From positions 1,733,501-1,797,500 of the forward strand of contig BSQZ01000030.1 in assembly GCA_033239005.1 (NCBI GenBank): DNA of 64,000 nucleotides. The letters are read 5' to 3'. Of the stretch, positions 61,166-64,000 are shown in pieces (the first letter of the stretch is position 1; each line of letters starts with the position of its first letter). The notes beneath the pieces are model-generated. The model saw only the letters and a list, made by a program, of their open reading frames with translations, was not told where the DNA came from and did not search any database. This stretch comes from Lamellibrachia satsuma (Eukaryota; Annelida; Polychaeta; Sabellida; Siboglinidae). The position numbers and the translations under genes were made by a program.

Positions 61166-62875
61166 CGTTGATGAAGGAGATTAGCCAAGTAGGGTGGCTG
61201 TTGTGTAGATAGAGCACGATATGTAAGAGTGGACAGCTTAAAATTAATTCGATAAGAAACTGGAAGCCAGTATAACTGTTTAAGTAGTGGCAGTGATGGT
61301 GAAAACAGAGGCGTCCCGAGTACCACACGTGCCAGACAATTTTGTACACGTTGGAGTTTAGCCAAGTCTCTTTTAGCGATGTTATTTAGTAGCGAATTAC
61401 AATAGTCAAGACGGCTACTAATTAATGCCGTTGATATTGTTTTAGCAGTAGATATAGATATGTGACGCCGAATCCGACGGAGATCACGTATATGATAGAA
61501 ACAGGATTTACATACTTGAGAAATATGCTGGCGAAAGTTGAAGTCACTATCAGAGACAACACCTAGATTACGAACAGTATCTGATGGGAATGCATCACTG
61601 CTAAGCAGTTTAACCGGAAAATGGTTGATGACCCTATTTCGTTGTTGTTTAGTGCCAATAATAATAATAAGGTCCGTTTTATCTGGATTAAGCTTTAGTT
61701 TACTTGATTCCATCCAAAACAAGATATCAGTAAGACAATAAAAGTCGAAACATATTCTCGTACACTTGATTTTGAAAGTGATATGTAAACCTGTGTGTCA
61801 TCAGCATACAGGTGATGACTGAGATTATGATTAGTAATAACTTGGCTGAGCGACGTAGTACATAAGCTGAACAGAACAGGGCCAAGGACGGATCCTTGCG
61901 GCACTCCGAGTGGAAGGTGTTGTGGGCAAGATAATGTGCCAGATATTGTTAATACTTTGGTATCTGTCTGTAAAATATGATTTGAACCACCGAAGAACTG
62001 GGTTAGAAATGCCAAAATGTATATGAAGGCGTTGTAAAAGGATTAAATGATCAATCGTATCGAAAGCAGCTGAGAGATCAAGTAAAGTGAGTGCTGTGAC
62101 TTTGCCATTGTCCATGTTGTCAACTATATCATTGTGTATCTTGAGAAGAGCCGTTTCGGTAGAGTGAAATCGTTTATATGCAAACTGTATATCATATGAT
62201 AAGTGATGGTTATAAATATGTTCATGAAGGCGATTAGCAACCACTTTTTCCAATATTTTTTTACAGAAAACTGAGATTGGAGATAGGGCGATAATTCTTT
62301 ATATCAATTTTGCACAAAGTTTGTTTTTTAATAAGAGAATTTTCATGAGCTTGAAATCCCGTAGAACAACTCCACTCTGCATTGAAAGGTTTATGCTAGT
62401 AGTAATGGAAAAGATGAGTTGATTGATACAGCTTTTTAGTAGAAGTGTTGGAAATGGGTCAAGATTACACGATTTGTTAGGAGAACTTCATCAGTAGTTG
62501 CAGGTGCAGGTGTGTAACACTCTAGTGTATTTTCATAAATTGGTGGTTCAGGGAAATCATAGTCATTATCATTAATGACAAAATTTGACCGAATGCGAGC
62601 AATCTTATATGTAAAGTATTCTGAAAAAGAACTACACAATGTACCCAGTGAAGAATGTTCAGGCAGTGCTTTTAATTTCTGCCGATGTAGAATTGTGTTT
62701 ACAGATTTCCACATCTGGCAAGGGTTTTCAGAATTTGTTGAGGTAAAATGTGTATAGTAATCAGACTTTGTTTTTGACAACATGTGATTACATACATCTA
62801 GCTGTTTAATATAACGGGATCGATCAAGTGGAGAACGAGTTCGCCGCCAAATTCTTTCAAGATATCGACGACGAC
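61162..62875 (-). pseudogene. L2-type LINE, 5'-truncated, RT nearly intact
   Basis: From the 5' side: RRTRSPLDRSRYIKQLDVCN near 62840, [89 protein letters not shown], then intact [51 protein letters not shown] and the YWLPVSYRINFKLSTLTYRA tail. Shifts occur at about 61.95 kb and 61.72 kb, with more upstream. The endonuclease domain is missing. Located in intron 2 of the integrase-core gene, on the opposite strand. Confidence 0.9.
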
Positions 62876-63209
62876 ATATTTATCAATTATGTATAAAAAA
62901 ACAGCGGCAATGTTAGTGCTCATGAACATCATGAACATCATGAACATCATAAACACAACACACTGGTACAATACTGATACCAAATCAACTACCGCGTTAA
63001 TTCTTAATGAAAGACGCAAAATTACTTTTGCAGGTGGAAATTCATGATTCATGGAGGAATTGATGGATTTTGTCGTTTGCTCGTTTTTCTGCAAGCCTCC
63101 CCCAACAACAAGAAATGAACTGTGCTGAGGCATTTTATCGCATCCACAAGCATCTACGGTCTACCATCAAGGGTGCGAGTTGACCACGGCAGGGAAAATA
63201 ATGACATCT

Positions 63210-63322
63210 TCGATTTGATGGAGTTGATTTGATGGAGTTGATTTGATGGAGTTGCTGCGAGGAAGAGTTGCTGCGAGGAAGAGTTGCTGCGAGGAAGAGT
63301 TGCTGCGAGGAAGAGGATCTGC
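63210..63322. repeat. 14-bp then 16-bp tandem repeats in a coding exon
   Basis: TTGATTTGATGGAG x3 followed by GAGTTGCTGCGAGGAA x4, within exon 3 of the integrase-core gene between the second Asp and the Glu. Neither unit is a multiple of three. Confidence 0.9.
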
Positions 63323-63769
63323 AATTAGAGGCACCAGTGGCACAACCAGCGCGTTGAATGTGTTTGGGTAGACACCTGGAATGGGGCCACCAATCAATGT
63401 TTTGACTTGTTTAATTTTCTGGAAGATAGAGGTTCCCTTGATATTAACAATCAACGCACTACATTCCGTATTTCTGCCCCGGATTAATCGGGAATTGCAG
63501 GCCATTGTTGTCCAATCACGGCATGAGAACTGAGCTCTACCAGACGTCTGTACAACTGTTTGTAGGGAGAAATCTGGAGCTCGCCAACACAGATCTGACA
63601 GCCATGCACGACATGTTCAGAGAGGCCGACGTGTCTACTTCAGGAGTGGATGACATCGAGTGGGGCGAGTCTGCTTCTGGGACAGTGGATGTTAGTGAAA
63701 TGCCACGTCCAATCTCGGAGCCATTGCTAAAATTACAACAAACTGTAGGCCCGTCGTGTGAATCTCCAG

Positions 63770-64000
63770 AACTTGGTGTTGACCTGTACTTACAAGTCAC
63801 TATAGTACAGACAATGTGTAGGAACACAAATGAACTTGGTGTTGACCTGTATTTACAAGTCACTTTATTACAGACAATGTGTAGGAACACATATGAACTT
63901 GGTGTTGACCTGTACTTACAAGTCACTTTATTAGACAATGTGTAGGAACACATATGAACTTGGTGTTGACCTGTACTTACAAGTCACTTTATTACATACA
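63770..64000. repeat. ~60-bp tandem array of integrase C-terminal codons
   Basis: GAACTTGGTGTTGACCTGTA plus TTACAAGTCACTTTATTACA plus GACAATGTGTAGGAACACAT: at least four units, cut by the window end. The first half of each unit encodes ELGVDLYLQV, the C-terminal motif of the integrase-core protein just upstream. Confidence 0.9.

Larger units (their letters stand above)
59283..63945 (+). pseudogene. DDE integrase-core gene, three exons, damaged
   Basis: Matches the transposon-derived integrase-core (rve-like) genes common in animals. Exon 1, about 59283-59456: RFAISNQQLSFLVQCGFTAP then RMSQLLGVSVRTVKWK (helix-turn-helix), donor GTAATC. Exon 2, 59992-60282: MSDYELDRIM, RRTYVAAGPNSVWHIDGNHR (first catalytic Asp). 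Exon 3 from 63034 (acceptor TTTTGCAG): [40 protein letters not shown] (second Asp), HNQRVECVWVD (catalytic Glu), then LPRINRELQ, HGMRTELYQTSVQLFVG, NLELANTDLTAM and ELGVDLYLQV at the C-terminus. Damage: the exon 1-2 join shifts frame, the exon 2 donor is CTGAGA where GTGAGA is expected, TGA at 63116-63118, a 14-16 bp satellite at 63210-63322, and further shifts near 63450. The catalytic triad is still readable. Confidence 0.8.

Overview
The window is nuclear DNA from an animal, probably an invertebrate. It holds a spliced eukaryotic thymidylate synthase gene, tRNA-derived SINEs, LINEs of the CR1/L2, jockey-like and RTE kinds, cut-and-paste transposon copies of several superfamilies, a short (CCCTAA)n telomere-type tract, and very many micro- and minisatellites. 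I cannot fix the phylum from this sequence. Most open reading frames longer than 60 codons are satellite translations or transposon debris. There are no rRNA genes, CRISPR arrays or operons.

Region 1 (1-14.3 kb, minus strand): a complete thymidylate synthase gene in eight exons. All splice sites are GT-AG, all phases agree, and the product is 324 aa. Its introns hold a hAT-type element with an 8-bp target duplication, a decayed piggyBac bounded by TTAA, two copies of a 0.6-kb element (one with a perfect 15-bp duplication), and five minisatellites. One of these minisatellites has copied the exon 6 donor site.

Region 2 (14.5-24.6 kb): a transposon graveyard. It holds a LINE esterase fragment, CR1-like 3' ends, a small Harbinger-like MITE, RT remnants of two LINE clades, and a 3.5-kb element at 19303-22845. 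That element has about 280-bp inverted ends, an 11-bp target duplication inside a LINE tail, and exons of a Ulp1-like protease.

Region 3 (24.6-44 kb): few recognisable genes. A series of very short minus-strand exons with strong splice sites suggests a micro-exon gene that I could not identify. Also here are a compound triplet repeat, a 450-bp polypurine tract, and a 4.0-kb element (35585-39604) with 0.6-0.8-kb inverted repeats, 5'-AG ends and a 6-bp target duplication. This last element fits a shortened Maverick/Polinton derivative.

Region 4 (44-64 kb): two Harbinger-like MITEs, a second tRNA-Asp-like SINE, a jockey-like LINE with a minisatellite expanded inside its coding region, large minisatellites, and a plus-strand DDE integrase-core gene (about 59.3-63.9 kb). 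That gene is recognisable across three exons but damaged: it has a mutated splice donor, a stop codon, frame shifts, LINEs in its second intron, and its C-terminal codons amplified into a tandem array that runs off the window.
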